A DNA stretch of 64,000 nt from positions 144,118-208,117 of the forward strand of contig NZ_MRYA01000004.1 of assembly GCF_001921745.1 (NCBI RefSeq). Reading direction: 5' to 3'. The DNA comes from Psychrobacter sp. Cmf 22.2 (GTDB taxonomy: Bacteria > Pseudomonadota > Gammaproteobacteria > Pseudomonadales > Moraxellaceae). Below the pieces are notes generated by a model, which searched no databases, had not been told where the DNA came from, and was given only the letters and a program-made list of their open reading frames with translations. This document shows, one piece after another, positions 36,764-47,045 of the stretch. The first letter of the stretch is position 1; each line of letters begins with the position of its first letter. The translations under genes and the position numbers were made by a program.

Positions 36764-38206
36764 TTACATATCAAAAATCTTGCCCCGATTCATAATATTG
36801 TTTGGATCAAATACTTTTTTGATTTCTCGCAAATAGTCAATCTCAGTCTCGCTGCGACTATAGTGCAGATAAGGCTTTTTAGTCATGCCGACCCCATGTT
36901 CAGCAGATACTGAGCCGCCATATTTCTGTACAGTCTCAAACACATGTTTATTGACAATTTGACATTCATTAAAGAAATCATCTTTGCTCATATGTTCAGG
37001 TTTGAGAATATTAAGATGCAAGTTACCATCGCCAATATGACCGAACCAGCACACTTCAAAGTCAGGATAATTGCTACTGACAATATGATCAATCTCAGCG
37101 ATAAACTTAGGTACATGGCTGATTAATACCGATACATCGTTCTTGTATGGCGTAAATACTGAGATGGTCTCAGAAATATATTCACGCAACTTCCATAGCT
37201 CTGTCGCTTGTGCGATGCTTTGACTCATCACCCCATCAACGACCCAGCCTTGTTCCATACATTGCTCAAATATTGCCATTGCCTTATCCATAATCGGCTC
37301 ATAGGGCGCTTCAAATTCAAGCAAGGTATAAAACTTGGTACGCGACTCAAACGGCTCTTGGACCTGGCCGTGCGCCATCAATTTATCCACTGCCACATCA
37401 TCAAAGAACTCAAAGGCAGTCAAATCAATCTGCGCTTGAAAGGCAGACAATACGTTCATCACATCATTAAACGTATCCATGCCAAGTACCATGACATTTA
37501 ACTCTTGCGGCAGGCGCTCAAGCTTGATTTGTGCATGAGTAACTAAGCCCAATGTGCCCTCACTACCAATAAACAGCTGGCGCAAATCATAGCCAGTGGC
37601 ATTTTTGATCATACCGCGGTTCAATTGTAAGATGTCGCCTTTGCCCGTGACGACAGTCAGGCCCATAATCCATTGACGGGTCATACCGTAACGAATGACT
37701 TTGATACCGCCAGCATTGGTACCGATGTTACCACCCATTTGACTAGAGCCTGCTGAAGCGAAGTCGACAGGATAGTATAGATCTTTTGACTCGGCAAATT
37801 GCTGTAGCTGCTGAGTGACGACGCCCGCTTCGATCTCAACCAGACGATCAGCAGGATAGAACTGCCCGATATGATTCATCTTATCCATACTGACGACAAT
37901 CTCGCCATTAGCCGCGACCGCGCCAGCAGACAAGCCCGTACGTCCGCCACTTGGCGTTAGCACCACATTGTGCTCATTGGCAAGTAGTACGACGGCTTGT
38001 ACTTGTTCTGTCGTTTTTGGAAAGACGATAGCAGTCGGCGCGGGCGCAAAATGCTTGGTCCAGTCTTTACCCCAATGCTCCAAGCTTTCGCTATCGGTTT
38101 TGATTTGAGTGTTATCAAAGTTGTGCTCATTGACCAAGCTATCTAAGAGAATTTTGAGTGTATCAATATCGGTAGTAGTGGTGGTCTGAGATGCAAATGG
38201 CGTCAT
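36764..38206 (-). CDS. FAD-binding oxidoreductase, probable D-2-hydroxyglutarate dehydrogenase
   Basis: A 480-residue VAO/FAD_binding_4 flavoprotein. The FAD-binding region shows VVLTPSGGRTGLSAGAV and GGNIGTNAGGIKVIRYGMTR; the C-terminal FAD-oxidase domain has FGHIGDGNLHLNI with metal-binding His and ends with EHGVGMTKKPYL. The family includes D-lactate and D-2-hydroxyglutarate dehydrogenases. It is divergent from serA. Because SerA reduces 2-ketoglutarate to D-2-hydroxyglutarate, a D-2-HG dehydrogenase that recycles it is the best-supported reading, as shown for Pseudomonas. D-lactate remains an alternative. Confidence 0.85.
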   Translation of the reverse strand: MTPFASQTTTTTDIDTLKILLDSLVNEHNFDNTQIKTDSESLEHWGKDWTKHFAPAPTAIVFPKTTEQVQAVVLLANEHNVVLTPSGGRTGLSAGAVAANGEIVVSMDKMNHIGQFYPADRLVEIEAGVVTQQLQQFAESKDLYYPVDFASAGSSQMGGNIGTNAGGIKVIRYGMTRQWIMGLTVVTGKGDILQLNRGMIKNATGYDLRQLFIGSEGTLGLVTHAQIKLERLPQELNVMVLGMDTFNDVMNVLSAFQAQIDLTAFEFFDDVAVDKLMAHGQVQEPFESRTKFYTLLEFEAPYEPIMDKAMAIFEQCMEQGWVVDGVMSQSIAQATELWKLREYISETISVFTPYKNDVSVLISHVPKFIAEIDHIVSSNYPDFEVCWFGHIGDGNLHLNILKPEHMSKDDFFNECQIVNKHVFETVQKYGGSVSAEHGVGMTKKPYLHYSRSETEIDYLREIKKVFDPNNIMNRGKIFDM

Positions 38207-38537
38207 AGTTAAGTCTCTGTATAAACGTTAGCGCTACACCTCTTTTTTTAACCAGTCTACATAAAGGTCGGTTGGACCATAAAACCTTTAGATAGATTGG
38301 CTAAGAATAGATAGGCAACATCATAGGCGCTTAAAGGCGTTAAGTAGTAAATAGGGCAGTTTGAATAAAGTTTAACGAGTAACGCTCACTATAGCATAAA
38401 AAGTTTTCAGGCTTGATAAGCAATAATTCATCTAATCTGCTAACATCACCGTTAAATTTTGTGTAAGATAACCGGACTGTTTTCGTTTACTCTAGCATAG
38501 ATTATTTTTAATAAGACAACTATAGGACAGTCCTCAT
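38207..38537. other. Divergent promoter region between the D-2-HG dehydrogenase-like gene and serA
   Basis: About 330 bases that must hold both promoters. No strong operator palindrome was recognised. Confidence 0.5.
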
Positions 38538-39764
38538 ATGGCATTATCATTACAAAAAGACAAAATCCGGTTTTTATTACTTGAAGGTGTACACGAAAAC
38601 GCCTTAAAGGTTTTAGACAACGCTGGTTATAAAAATATTGAATATCTCAGTCATGCACTCGATAAAGATGAGCTGATTGAGAAAATCAAAGACGCGCATT
38701 TTATTGGGATTCGTTCACGTACGCAGCTGACTCGTGAAGTCCTTGAGCATGCAGAGAAGCTGATCGGTATTGGCTGTTTTTGTATCGGTACCAACCAAGT
38801 CGATCTTGATGCGGCTCGTGAGTTTGGTATTCCAGTATTTAATGCGCCATACTCTAACACCCGTTCGGTTGCAGAACTGGTATTGGCAGAAGCCATCATG
38901 CTATATCGTGGCATCCCTGAAAAGAATGCCACTGTCCATCGCGGCGGCTGGGGCAAGTCTGCTACCAACTCACATGAAGTACGTGGCAAAACGATCGGTA
39001 TCGTCGGTTACGGCTCTATCGGCTCACAGCTATCTGTATTGGCCGAAAGCTTTGGTATGAAAGTTATCTATCATGACGTGGTGACCAAATTACCGTTGGG
39101 TAACGCGCATCAAGTAGGTAGCCTAAACGAGCTACTATCTACTGCTGATATTGTGACTTTGCATGTGCCTGATGAGCCAAGCACACGCTATATGATGAAA
39201 GCTGAGCAGTTTGCACAGATGAAAGACGGCAGTTACTTTATCAATGCGGCGCGTGGCACCTGCGTTGAGATTGACGATTTGGCTGCAGTAATTGAGTCGG
39301 GTAAAGTCTTGGGTGCTGCCATCGATGTGTTCCCAAAAGAGCCGAAGTCTGCTGATGAAGAGTTTGAATCGCCACTGCGTAAATTTGATAACGTTATTTT
39401 GACACCGCATATTGGCGGCTCAACGCAAGAAGCACAAGCCAATATCGGCCTAGAAGTGGCAGAAAAGTTTGTGCGATATTCTGATCAAGGCGATACCATC
39501 ACGGCTGTGAACTTCCCAGAGGTTTCTATTCCATTCAAAGAAGGCACGCATCGTTTGCTACATATTCACAAAAACGTGCCAGGCGTCCTATCGCAAATTA
39601 ACCGTCTATTTGCAGAGGCACATATTAACATCTTGGCGCAAAGCCTGATGACTGAAGGTGACGTAGGCTACTTGGTGATGGACGTTGATTACAATGATTC
39701 TGATGCTGCTCTTGATCAATTAAAAGATGTAGAAGAGACGATTCGTATTCGCATCTTATTTTAA
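38538..39764 (+). CDS. serA: D-3-phosphoglycerate dehydrogenase
   Basis: First enzyme of serine synthesis, oxidising 3-phosphoglycerate with NAD. At 408 residues it is the E. coli type: catalytic/NAD domains (GKTIGIVGYGSIGSQLS; catalytic Arg in NAARGT; Glu and His in PKEP and LTPHIGGST) and a C-terminal ACT domain (HKNVPGVLSQINRLFAEAHINI) for serine feedback. It is divergent from the FAD dehydrogenase discussed above. AGGACAG precedes the ATG. Confidence 0.96.
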   Translation: MALSLQKDKIRFLLLEGVHENALKVLDNAGYKNIEYLSHALDKDELIEKIKDAHFIGIRSRTQLTREVLEHAEKLIGIGCFCIGTNQVDLDAAREFGIPVFNAPYSNTRSVAELVLAEAIMLYRGIPEKNATVHRGGWGKSATNSHEVRGKTIGIVGYGSIGSQLSVLAESFGMKVIYHDVVTKLPLGNAHQVGSLNELLSTADIVTLHVPDEPSTRYMMKAEQFAQMKDGSYFINAARGTCVEIDDLAAVIESGKVLGAAIDVFPKEPKSADEEFESPLRKFDNVILTPHIGGSTQEAQANIGLEVAEKFVRYSDQGDTITAVNFPEVSIPFKEGTHRLLHIHKNVPGVLSQINRLFAEAHINILAQSLMTEGDVGYLVMDVDYNDSDAALDQLKDVEETIRIRILF

Positions 39765-39844
39765 TACTGGTGTTTTTTAGATATAAGATTATACCGCTTA
39801 GGTAGGCTAAGCTCTTATCTGACCTTATTGGTTAACAATATGAT

Positions 39845-39886
39845 AAATAGCAAATAATTCTTCTAGGATTGTTTGCTATTTTTTTA
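39845..39886 (+). terminator. Rho-independent terminator after serA
   Basis: AAATAGCAAA pairs with TTTGCTATTT, followed by further T. It lies about 80 bases past the serA stop codon. Confidence 0.8.
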
Positions 39887-40132
39887 TTTGTTTGGTGGCG
39901 CTAATGTTGGTAGGATTACATCCAATATACATGTTGACTTACGAATTAACTTTTTCTTTACAATAGTTGTCATTTGACAATTTATACTATACAGCTGAAA
40001 TCATGAATGAACTTACTATATTATGGTTAGTGAATATTTTTCTATAAAATCAGTTTATTACACATCGCAATAAAACTGTTAAAAGCTATATTTAATTAAA
40101 ATTATAATTATTCTATAAATAAAGGAAATAAT
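39887..40132. other. AT-rich region before the hydroxyisourate hydrolase gene
   Basis: About 250 very AT-rich bases. It probably holds the promoter of the downstream gene; no element is distinct enough to name. Confidence 0.4.
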
Positions 40133-40564
40133 ATGAAAATCAACATGATAAGAGCAGCGGCACTAGGTGGCATATTAGCCATGTCAGCAACGGCAAGTCA
40201 CGCTGCAGCTGACCAAGATAGTTATCAGTTATCAAGCCATATCTTAGATATCAGCACTGGTAAGCCTGCGCCAAACGTCAACGTAAAGTTGATGATGCAA
40301 CAGAAAGGCGGTAGTTGGGAGTTAGTCAATACGCAAAAAACCGACGATAATGGACGTATTAACAATTTTTTGCCTAACAAAGATAATGTAGAGCATGACG
40401 GTACTTATAAGTTAATTTTTGAGACGTCTCCATACTTTCGTAACCAAGGTTTGGAGTCATTTTATCCATATGTTGAAGTGAATTTTAACATTAAGGGCAA
40501 TAATCATTACCATGTGCCAATTACGTTATCTGCATATGGTTATAGTACTTACCGTGGTAGCTAA
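40133..40564 (+). CDS. uraH: Periplasmic 5-hydroxyisourate hydrolase (transthyretin-like)
   Basis: A 143-residue exported protein. A signal peptide (cut near ATASHAAA, residues 20-26) precedes a transthyretin-like domain: SSHILDISTGKPAPNV (catalytic His), the QKTDDNGRI block and the C-terminal YRGS tetrapeptide that defines HIU hydrolases. It hydrolyses 5-hydroxyisourate to OHCU in urate breakdown. Export to the periplasm is known for some family members. No urate oxidase or OHCU decarboxylase gene is near. AAGGAAATAAT precedes the ATG. Confidence 0.92.
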   Translation: MKINMIRAAALGGILAMSATASHAAADQDSYQLSSHILDISTGKPAPNVNVKLMMQQKGGSWELVNTQKTDDNGRINNFLPNKDNVEHDGTYKLIFETSPYFRNQGLESFYPYVEVNFNIKGNNHYHVPITLSAYGYSTYRGS

Positions 40565-40577
40565 TAAAACTGACAAT

Positions 40578-40610
40578 AAAAAAGAGAGGCCAATTGAGCC
40601 TCTCTTTTTT
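40578..40610 (+). terminator. Bidirectional terminator between uraH and trhO
   Basis: AAAAAAGAGAGGC pairs with GCCTCTCTTTTTT around a short loop; A and T tracts on both sides suit the two convergent genes. Confidence 0.93.
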
Positions 40611-40635
40611 GATCTAAATCTAACCGATAACGAAT

Positions 40636-41694
40636 CTAGTCCAATTTAGCTTTGTTCGCAGCGTCTGCCTGACGACGAGCCTCAGTTTTAGCCACTTTAC
40701 GTTTTTCGATGATGTCCACCACCTCACTACCGATATGCGCTTCGCCGCGCATTGAAGCAAGCTGCACTTGGTGCTCACGCTCACGAAAACGTGCTCTTTG
40801 CTCGTCAGTTGCTTTATCTATGCAGTGCGGGCAGGACTCACCTTTTACATAGGCGATGCTTTGCATATCATCTTGAGTAATCGGCATACGGCAAGCAAAG
40901 CATTGCTCATATTCGCCTTTTTCTAGGTTATGATTGACTGAGACGCGATTATCAAACACAAAGCAATCTCCTTGCCACATAGAGTCGCTGGCAGGCACCT
41001 CTTCTAAATATTTTAGAATGCCACCTTCTAAATGATAGACTTCTTCAAAGCCTTGCTCGCGCATATAAGCGGTGGATTTTTCGCAGCGAATGCCGCCAGT
41101 ACAGAACATCGCCACTTTTTTATGTTTGGTTGGGTCTAGCTCTTTTGCCACGTATTCTGGGAACTCACGGAAGGTTTCGGTATTCGGATTGACTGCATTT
41201 TGGAACGTACCGATTTTTACTTCATAGTCGTTACGGGTATCGATAAGGATAACATCGGGGTCCGAGATCAGCGCATTCCATTCACTTGGCTTCACGTAGC
41301 GACCAACTGATTGTAATGGGTCGATATTCTCAATGCCCATGGTAACGATTTCTTTTTTTAACTTCACCTTAGTACGGTAAAAAGGCTGCGCATCGGTATA
41401 AGACTCTTTAAAAGTAAAGCTGCCGATGGCATCGATACTACGCAAATAGTCTAGGACAGTATCGATACCTTGGCGGGTGCCAGAAATCGTACCGTTAATG
41501 CCCTCACTTGCGAGTAATAGTGTGCCTTTGACATCATGGTCGAGCATGGTATTTAGAATTGGCTCACGGTATTGCTCAAAGTCATTAAAGCGTGTGAACT
41601 TATAAAGAGCAGCTACGACGATATTGTTGGTTATGCTATCGTATTCAGTCGCTTTTTTGCTTTCAATGCTTACATTTTCTAAGGTGGTGTTCAT
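40636..41694 (-). CDS. trhO: tRNA uridine(34) hydroxylase (rhodanese family, YceA/TrhO)
   Basis: A 352-residue protein of the UPF0176/TrhO family that hydroxylates U34 in tRNAs on the way to (c)mo5U. The N-terminal domain ([12 protein letters not shown]) is followed by a rhodanese domain with active Cys in [14 protein letters not shown]-terminal Cys-rich segment follows ([12 protein letters not shown]). The start at 41694 has AGGAGA; an in-frame ATG nine codons upstream overlaps that SD. Confidence 0.93.
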   Translation of the reverse strand: MNTTLENVSIESKKATEYDSITNNIVVAALYKFTRFNDFEQYREPILNTMLDHDVKGTLLLASEGINGTISGTRQGIDTVLDYLRSIDAIGSFTFKESYTDAQPFYRTKVKLKKEIVTMGIENIDPLQSVGRYVKPSEWNALISDPDVILIDTRNDYEVKIGTFQNAVNPNTETFREFPEYVAKELDPTKHKKVAMFCTGGIRCEKSTAYMREQGFEEVYHLEGGILKYLEEVPASDSMWQGDCFVFDNRVSVNHNLEKGEYEQCFACRMPITQDDMQSIAYVKGESCPHCIDKATDEQRARFREREHQVQLASMRGEAHIGSEVVDIIEKRKVAKTEARRQADAANKAKLD

Positions 41695-41953
41695 ACATAT
41701 CTCCTGCTGGCTAGGTCGCAAACCTAGTGCATTGGGTTTGAGTTGTCTGGTAGATCTAACGAGTGAAGCTAATCACACTAACATGATTGTGGAATTGACT
41801 AGTGCGCGCGTAGTGTAGCAAATTCGGTGCGTATTTTGAACATTTTATAAAGGTAAACGATATGATTTAATCACCTTTTTAACTACTTATTACTCATCTA
41901 TAGAGGTAGACTAATTAGATATAACGATCAATTAATGTCAATGGAGATGGCAC

Positions 41954-42574
41954 ATGAGTACTCTGTCTATTAATTCTGCTAACAAACCTTCCACGAGCGC
42001 GCCTATTAGTCGATACCCTGTACCATCTTTAGATAGCTTGCCTGATGATATTCTAAAACGTATTCTTGCGGTACAAGTAAAGGCCAAATTCATTCCTAAT
42101 GTGTTTTTAGCGCTAGCGTACCGCCCAGCAGAATTCAGAGCTTTCTTTGCCTATTACGATGCGATTATGGAGCGAGAAGGTAGTACGCTAAGCCCAGCTG
42201 AAAAAGAGATGATCGTTGTTGCGACGAGTGCCGCCAATGGCTGCCAGTATTGTGTCATTGCCCATGGCGCGCTACTGCGTGTGTTTTCTAAAGAACCACT
42301 ACTGGCAGATCAAATAGCAATCAATTACTTGCACGCGCCCATTAGTCTGCGACAGAAAGAGATGCTAGCATTTTCGATAAAACTCTGTCGTACACCGGAG
42401 CTTATCCAAGATTCGGATTATGCAGCACTCAAAGAGCATGGCTATGATGACGAGGATATTTTAGATATCACAGGTATTACCGCGTTTTTTGGCTTATCGA
42501 ATAGAATGGCAATTGTAATGAACATGCAGTCAAATACAGAGTTCTATACAATGGCACGCGAGCCGAGGGAGTAG
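41954..42574 (+). CDS. AhpD-like / carboxymuconolactone decarboxylase family protein (peroxidase-related)
   Basis: A 206-residue all-helical protein of the peroxidase-related (uncharacterised peroxidase-related enzyme) group. The redox motif is GCQYCVIAH (Cys97, Cys100, His104), as in AhpD. It is likely a thiol-dependent peroxidase or alkylhydroperoxidase-like enzyme; physiological donor unknown. GGAG precedes the ATG. Monocistronic with a downstream terminator. Confidence 0.87.
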   Translation: MSTLSINSANKPSTSAPISRYPVPSLDSLPDDILKRILAVQVKAKFIPNVFLALAYRPAEFRAFFAYYDAIMEREGSTLSPAEKEMIVVATSAANGCQYCVIAHGALLRVFSKEPLLADQIAINYLHAPISLRQKEMLAFSIKLCRTPELIQDSDYAALKEHGYDDEDILDITGITAFFGLSNRMAIVMNMQSNTEFYTMAREPRE

Positions 42575-42622
42575 CAGCTATCTAGTTGACTTAATCATTT
42601 ATCGTTATGCAGAATACAAACA

Positions 42623-42653
42623 CAAAAAATCCAGCTCAAAGGCTGGATTTTTT
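42623..42653 (+). terminator. Bidirectional terminator between the AhpD-like and Sel1-repeat genes
   Basis: AAAAAATCCAGC pairs with GCTGGATTTTTT around TCAAAG. It serves both convergent genes. Confidence 0.92.
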
Positions 42654-42677
42654 ATTATTAGCTTATTTGTCTAAAGC

Positions 42678-43259
42678 TTATTTACTTTGGAACCAACGAT
42701 CCGCTTGGTTACGAGCGCTCGCGATATCTGAGCTTGATAAGTTCAATGCTAGCTGACCGATTTTACTACGCGCTTTATTACGTACTTTTTCATCTAGCAT
42801 GCCATCACGAGCAGCCAAGTCATACCATTTATACGCATCAACCAGATTTTTTTGCTTCTCATCTAGCAATGCAAGCGTATAGCTGGCACGATTATCACCA
42901 CGCATCGCCGCTTTTTCTAACCAAACGCGAGCTTGTTGTAGGTTAGGCTTCACGCCTTCACCGCGCAAATACATAATAGCCAAGTTCAACTGAGCAGGGG
43001 CAACACCTTGCTGAGCCGCTTTAGTGTACCACTGGATAGCTTGCTGGGTATTTTGAGCAACACCTTCTCCTTTTTGCAAGCGCTTAGCTAGGTAAAACTG
43101 AGCATGATCGTTACCTTGGGCTGCGCGATTAGATAGCTCGCTAACAGGCATTAGCTCAAAACGCGACGTATCAAGTGGCACGTTTGAGATTAACTCCGCG
43201 TTAGCCAGTCCAGCACAAGAGAATAAAGCAGTAAACAAGGCGGCTTTTAATAATTTCAT
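42678..43259 (-). CDS. Exported Sel1-like (TPR) repeat protein
   Basis: A 193-residue protein with a signal peptide (LLKAALFTALFSCAGLANA) and about three Sel1 repeats (AAQGNDHAQFYLAKRLQKGEGV, AAQQGVAPAQLNLAIMYLRGEGV, AAMRGDNRASYTLALL), a solenoid used for protein contacts. Periplasmic by prediction. A lipobox is not evident. GGAGC precedes the ATG. Role unknown. Confidence 0.87.
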   Translation of the reverse strand: MKLLKAALFTALFSCAGLANAELISNVPLDTSRFELMPVSELSNRAAQGNDHAQFYLAKRLQKGEGVAQNTQQAIQWYTKAAQQGVAPAQLNLAIMYLRGEGVKPNLQQARVWLEKAAMRGDNRASYTLALLDEKQKNLVDAYKWYDLAARDGMLDEKVRNKARSKIGQLALNLSSSDIASARNQADRWFQSK

Positions 43260-43645
43260 AGCAGCTCCAAAATTAGGCAGTTGATAAGCAATGGATAAAG
43301 TTTGCCACCAAAATTTATATCATTAGGCGACACTATCGCAGACATTACACTTTGCAGTATGAACTTACCTAGTTATTAGCAACATCATATTAACTATGAC
43401 TAAATAGCAAACCTATGAACATAAGTCTTTTCGTTTACGCTAACTCAACAGATAAGTAATTGTAATGGGGGCGTCATCGACACTATTTTGCTAGCTTACC
43501 ACCCAAAGTTACGAAACTCAAATACTAATTACTCGTTTTAACGTCGTTTTAAACCTCATAGTATGTAACAAAATCATACAGTTATTAAGCCGTAATAATG
43601 AATATACAAAACGCAATACTTAGTCAACTACCCAATACAATGAAT
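43260..43645. other. Intergenic region without a recognised gene
   Basis: About 386 AT-rich bases between the Sel1-repeat gene start and the metW stop codon. No ORF, RNA gene or strong terminator recognised. Confidence 0.5.
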
Positions 43646-44263
43646 TTAAATAGATTTTTGTTTGGTTACTCGGTAGATGGCAACGTCTGCTAGTAAGTTA
43701 GGTGCTTGTCTTATTAAAGTTGACAGTAAAGGAGAGGGGCCTTTATCAGAGTCACTGACAGCAAAACGGCTAAGAATATGAATATCGTGTTTGGCACACA
43801 ACTGCTCAAAATCTTTGAACGTGCATAGATGAATGTTTGGTGTATCGTACCATTCGTAAGGTAGGGCTTCTGACACTGGCATCAGACCTTTAAACCCTAG
43901 ATGAATACGGTTTTGCCAATGGGCAAAATTAGGAAAGGTGATGATGGCTTCGCGCGCAACACGCAGCATATCTAGTAGCAGTACATCAGGGGCTTTGACC
44001 GCTTGAAGGGCGCGCGCCATAACGACGGTGTCAAAGCTGTTGTCAGCGAAACGTGCCAGTCCATCGTTGAGGTCTTGCTCGACGATAGATAAGCCCTTGC
44101 CGATGGCTTCGTTGATTTTGTCTTCATCAATCTCAAGCCCATAGCCAGTAACGCTACGTTCTTTTTGTAAATGTGCAAGCAGATCGCCATTACCACAGCC
44201 CAAATCTAATACGTGTGAGTGTGGCGCGATCCAGCGTTCGGCCAGCTGATGATCCATTCTCAT
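43646..44263 (-). CDS. metW: Methionine biosynthesis protein MetW
   Basis: A 205-residue SAM-binding methyltransferase-fold protein. The SAM motif I is [16 protein letters not shown], with [16 protein letters not shown] and [15 protein letters not shown] after it. MetW works with MetX in the homoserine acylation step of methionine synthesis in many proteobacteria. Its ATG overlaps the metX TGA (ATGA), so the two are translationally coupled. Confidence 0.95.
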   Translation of the reverse strand: MRMDHQLAERWIAPHSHVLDLGCGNGDLLAHLQKERSVTGYGLEIDEDKINEAIGKGLSIVEQDLNDGLARFADNSFDTVVMARALQAVKAPDVLLLDMLRVAREAIITFPNFAHWQNRIHLGFKGLMPVSEALPYEWYDTPNIHLCTFKDFEQLCAKHDIHILSRFAVSDSDKGPSPLLSTLIRQAPNLLADVAIYRVTKQKSI

Positions 44264-45648
44264 GAGCGCTCTTCCTTAGTCATCGAGTTGCTCGTCATAA
44301 AGGGTGCGGTTAAAAAACCTTTGACCGCGCCCATGTAACGTGGGATATCAAATAAAAACGAATCATGACCGTGTGGCGCATCAACGTCGATATAACTGAC
44401 TGGTTTGCCAGTGGCCATGAGTGCATTCACAATTTCTTGCGAGCGCTCGGGAGCAAAGCGCCAATCGGTAGTAAATGATACGACTAAGTACTGACACTTG
44501 GTATGGGCAAATGCTGCTTTGAGCGCGGTCAGTTCTTGATAATTGTCATTCTCGCTATCATCTTGAGACACAAGATTGTCTTCAATTGTGCTTTTAGGAG
44601 TGTTGATTGATGCAGCAATCGAATCTTCAAACTGCACTGATGCGGCCGAAACTAGCGATTGTGTTGATGGATAGTCGCGCGTTGGATCAAAATAATCTAA
44701 GGCTTTGGTCATAAGCAAGTAAGTATTGGCATCGAAGTTTTTGCTAAAGCGTTCACCTTGATAACGCAGGTAGCTCTCGACTTGAAACTCAACATCATAG
44801 CCGTACATAAATTTGCCTGATTTTAGATCTCGGCCAAACTTGGCTTTCATTGCATCTTCAGTCAGATAGGTAATATGACCCACCATTCGCGCAAGGATAA
44901 GCCCGCGACGAGGATAGGTGCCAGCTTGTATATAGCGGCCATCATTAAAATCAGGGTCAGAGAGGATGGACTGACGAGCGACTTCATTAAAGGCGATATT
45001 TTGCGCAGATAGCTTTGGTGTACTGGCAATAACGACGCAGCGCTTTAGCCTATCTGGATAATCAACTGACCATTGTAGCGCCTGCATCCCGCCCATAGAG
45101 CCGCCGACGATGGCATGCCAAACAGCGATGCCCAAGCGATCTGAAAGCATAGCTTGAGTTTTGACCCAGTCTTTGATGGTGATGAGTGGAAAGTCAGGGC
45201 CATAGACTTGAGGCTCGCTATCACCAGTTTGGTCTATGGTGTCAGGGTTGATGGTCGTTGGACCTGTCGAGCCAAAGCAGCTACCGATATTATTGACACA
45301 CACCACAAAAAACTGATTGGTATCGATGGCTTTGTTGGGTCCAATCATATTGTCCCACCAGCCCGCTTTTTTGTCATCATGACTATAATACCCTGCTGCA
45401 TGATGACTGCCAGACAAAGCATGGCAAATCAAAATGGCGTTTGATTTGTCTTGGTTAAGCGTGCCATAGGTCTCTACCATTAAGTCAAAAGACGGCAAAG
45501 TGCGATTGCATTCTAGAGTCAGCGGCTCGGCAAAATGGATTTTTTCGGGCGTGACGATTCCTACTGAGCCAGCCTTATTGGCTGATCCGGTCAAGTTGGA
45601 TGTATCTTTTGGGAGTTGGTCACTGGTATTATCAGGGCGTGCGTTCAA
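44260..45648 (-). CDS. metX: Homoserine O-acyltransferase MetX
   Basis: Alpha/beta-hydrolase-fold enzyme that acylates homoserine at the start of methionine synthesis. Nucleophile Ser is in [12 protein letters not shown], Asp in [14 protein letters not shown], His in [10 protein letters not shown]. It is longer (about 460 residues) than the usual 370-390 because of an N-terminal tail and a polar insert of about 50 residues before the Asp strand ([16 protein letters not shown]...). TTG at 45648 has GAGGT just upstream; TTG at 45666 is in frame but lacks an SD. Acetyl versus succinyl specificity is not decided here. Confidence 0.93.
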   Translation of the reverse strand: MNARPDNTSDQLPKDTSNLTGSANKAGSVGIVTPEKIHFAEPLTLECNRTLPSFDLMVETYGTLNQDKSNAILICHALSGSHHAAGYYSHDDKKAGWWDNMIGPNKAIDTNQFFVVCVNNIGSCFGSTGPTTINPDTIDQTGDSEPQVYGPDFPLITIKDWVKTQAMLSDRLGIAVWHAIVGGSMGGMQALQWSVDYPDRLKRCVVIASTPKLSAQNIAFNEVARQSILSDPDFNDGRYIQAGTYPRRGLILARMVGHITYLTEDAMKAKFGRDLKSGKFMYGYDVEFQVESYLRYQGERFSKNFDANTYLLMTKALDYFDPTRDYPSTQSLVSAASVQFEDSIAASINTPKSTIEDNLVSQDDSENDNYQELTALKAAFAHTKCQYLVVSFTTDWRFAPERSQEIVNALMATGKPVSYIDVDAPHGHDSFLFDIPRYMGAVKGFLTAPFMTSNSMTKEERS

Positions 45649-45919
45649 AGCTACCTCGCAAGACAACGATCATCAATAAAAAAAAGACAAGATAAAAACT
45701 ATTTTCTATACTGTTTTTAAAATGCGCTTGCCTATTGTATGGCGATGGGCGTAGGAGTACAACCTCCATACGCTGTCTTTATTTGATACGCGTAGAAAAT
45801 TGTATAAAGACCGCCTTTACCATGCGCTCTTTGACGATAAAATGCTACACTAATCAGCTATTAAATGAACATTGTCTTAACAGTCCTCTCTTATCACTTA
45901 TGAATAACACACGACTTCT

Positions 45920-46939
45920 ATGAAACCTAAACTGCCACCCCGTATCGCCGTCTTATTGGTCAACCTTGGGACACCTGATGAGCCGACAGCGCCTGCCGTC
46001 CGTCGTTATCTGAAACAGTTTTTATCAGACCCACGCGTGATTGAAATCCCTCAGTTTCTGTGGGCCATCATTCTAAACTTGTTTGTACTGCCAAGCCGGC
46101 CTAAACGGGTAGCAAAGGCTTATGCGAGTATTTGGGAAGGCGACTCGCCAATTCGTAAGATATTAAACAGTCAAGTTGAGCAGTTAGCACCGCGTTTGGC
46201 CGACAGTGTTGCCCCGTTTCGCGTGTCGGTACACGCGGCGATGAGTTATGGCAATCCTGGCTTGCCCGATGTGATGGACAATTTGCGCAGCGAGGGCGTG
46301 GATCACTTCGTCATCCTACCATTATTCCCGCAGTACTCTGCAACCTCAGGTGGTGCTGTCTATGACGCGCTGACCAAGTGGACGCTGACGCAGCGCAATT
46401 TGCCCAACTATACTATCGTAAAGGATTACTTTGCCCATCCGCTATACATCCAAGCACTAGCGGACTCGATTCGCCGCTTTCAGGCGGAGCATGGCAAGCC
46501 TGAAAAGCTGATGTTTAGCTTTCATGGTATTCCGCAGCCTTATGCTGATAAAGGCGATCCGTATCCGAGCCGCTGCAAGTGTACCGCCGCCCAAGTGGCA
46601 CACGCGCTTGGTCTGAGAGATGATGAATGGATTATCAGCTTCCAGTCGCGTTTTGGTAAACAAGAATGGGTTAAGCCGTATACCGATGTGGTACTAGAGG
46701 AGTGGGGTCAGTCTGGTGTGCGTTCGGTGCAGGTTATCAGTCCTGCATTTTCTGCCGATTGTCTTGAGACGCTAGAAGAGCTGGCGATCGAAAATCGTGA
46801 TAACTTTTTGAACGCTGGCGGGCAAGAGTATCATTATATACCTGCTCTAAATCTTGATGAGGCTCACATTGACTTACTCGAAGCGCTTAGCAAACCTTTG
46901 GTTAAGGGCTGGGTGGGGACGCTTGATGGGTGGGCGTAG
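45920..46939 (+). CDS. hemH: Ferrochelatase
   Basis: Inserts Fe2+ into protoporphyrin IX, the last step of heme synthesis. At 339 residues it has the family start ([14 protein letters not shown]), the catalytic His in [18 protein letters not shown], and the Glu-rich [20 protein letters not shown] Cys-containing [11 protein letters not shown] segment lies in the middle. It is monocistronic with a bidirectional terminator downstream. Confidence 0.97.
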   Translation: MKPKLPPRIAVLLVNLGTPDEPTAPAVRRYLKQFLSDPRVIEIPQFLWAIILNLFVLPSRPKRVAKAYASIWEGDSPIRKILNSQVEQLAPRLADSVAPFRVSVHAAMSYGNPGLPDVMDNLRSEGVDHFVILPLFPQYSATSGGAVYDALTKWTLTQRNLPNYTIVKDYFAHPLYIQALADSIRRFQAEHGKPEKLMFSFHGIPQPYADKGDPYPSRCKCTAAQVAHALGLRDDEWIISFQSRFGKQEWVKPYTDVVLEEWGQSGVRSVQVISPAFSADCLETLEELAIENRDNFLNAGGQEYHYIPALNLDEAHIDLLEALSKPLVKGWVGTLDGWA

Positions 46940-46972
46940 TTAAGCCTTTTGATCTTAATCTTAATGAATGAT

Positions 46973-47005
46973 AAAAAACACCGGACATGATGTTCGGTGT
47001 TTTTT
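46973..47005 (+). terminator. Bidirectional terminator after hemH
   Basis: AAAAAACACCG pairs with CGGTGTTTTTT with an internal GACA/TGTT helix; A and T tracts on both sides suit hemH and the convergent acidic-protein gene. Confidence 0.9.
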
Positions 47006-47045
47006 ATTCATAGTACTATACATACTTTATAGTCAAAAAACTTAC

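Noticed and set aside
41712..41728. CTAGGT...ACCTAG inverted repeat upstream of trhO
   Set aside because: Only a 6-bp stem with no recurrence elsewhere; likely chance.
45667..45919. SAM or other riboswitch upstream of metX
   Set aside because: No conserved multi-helix core or terminator could be found in this short divergent region.
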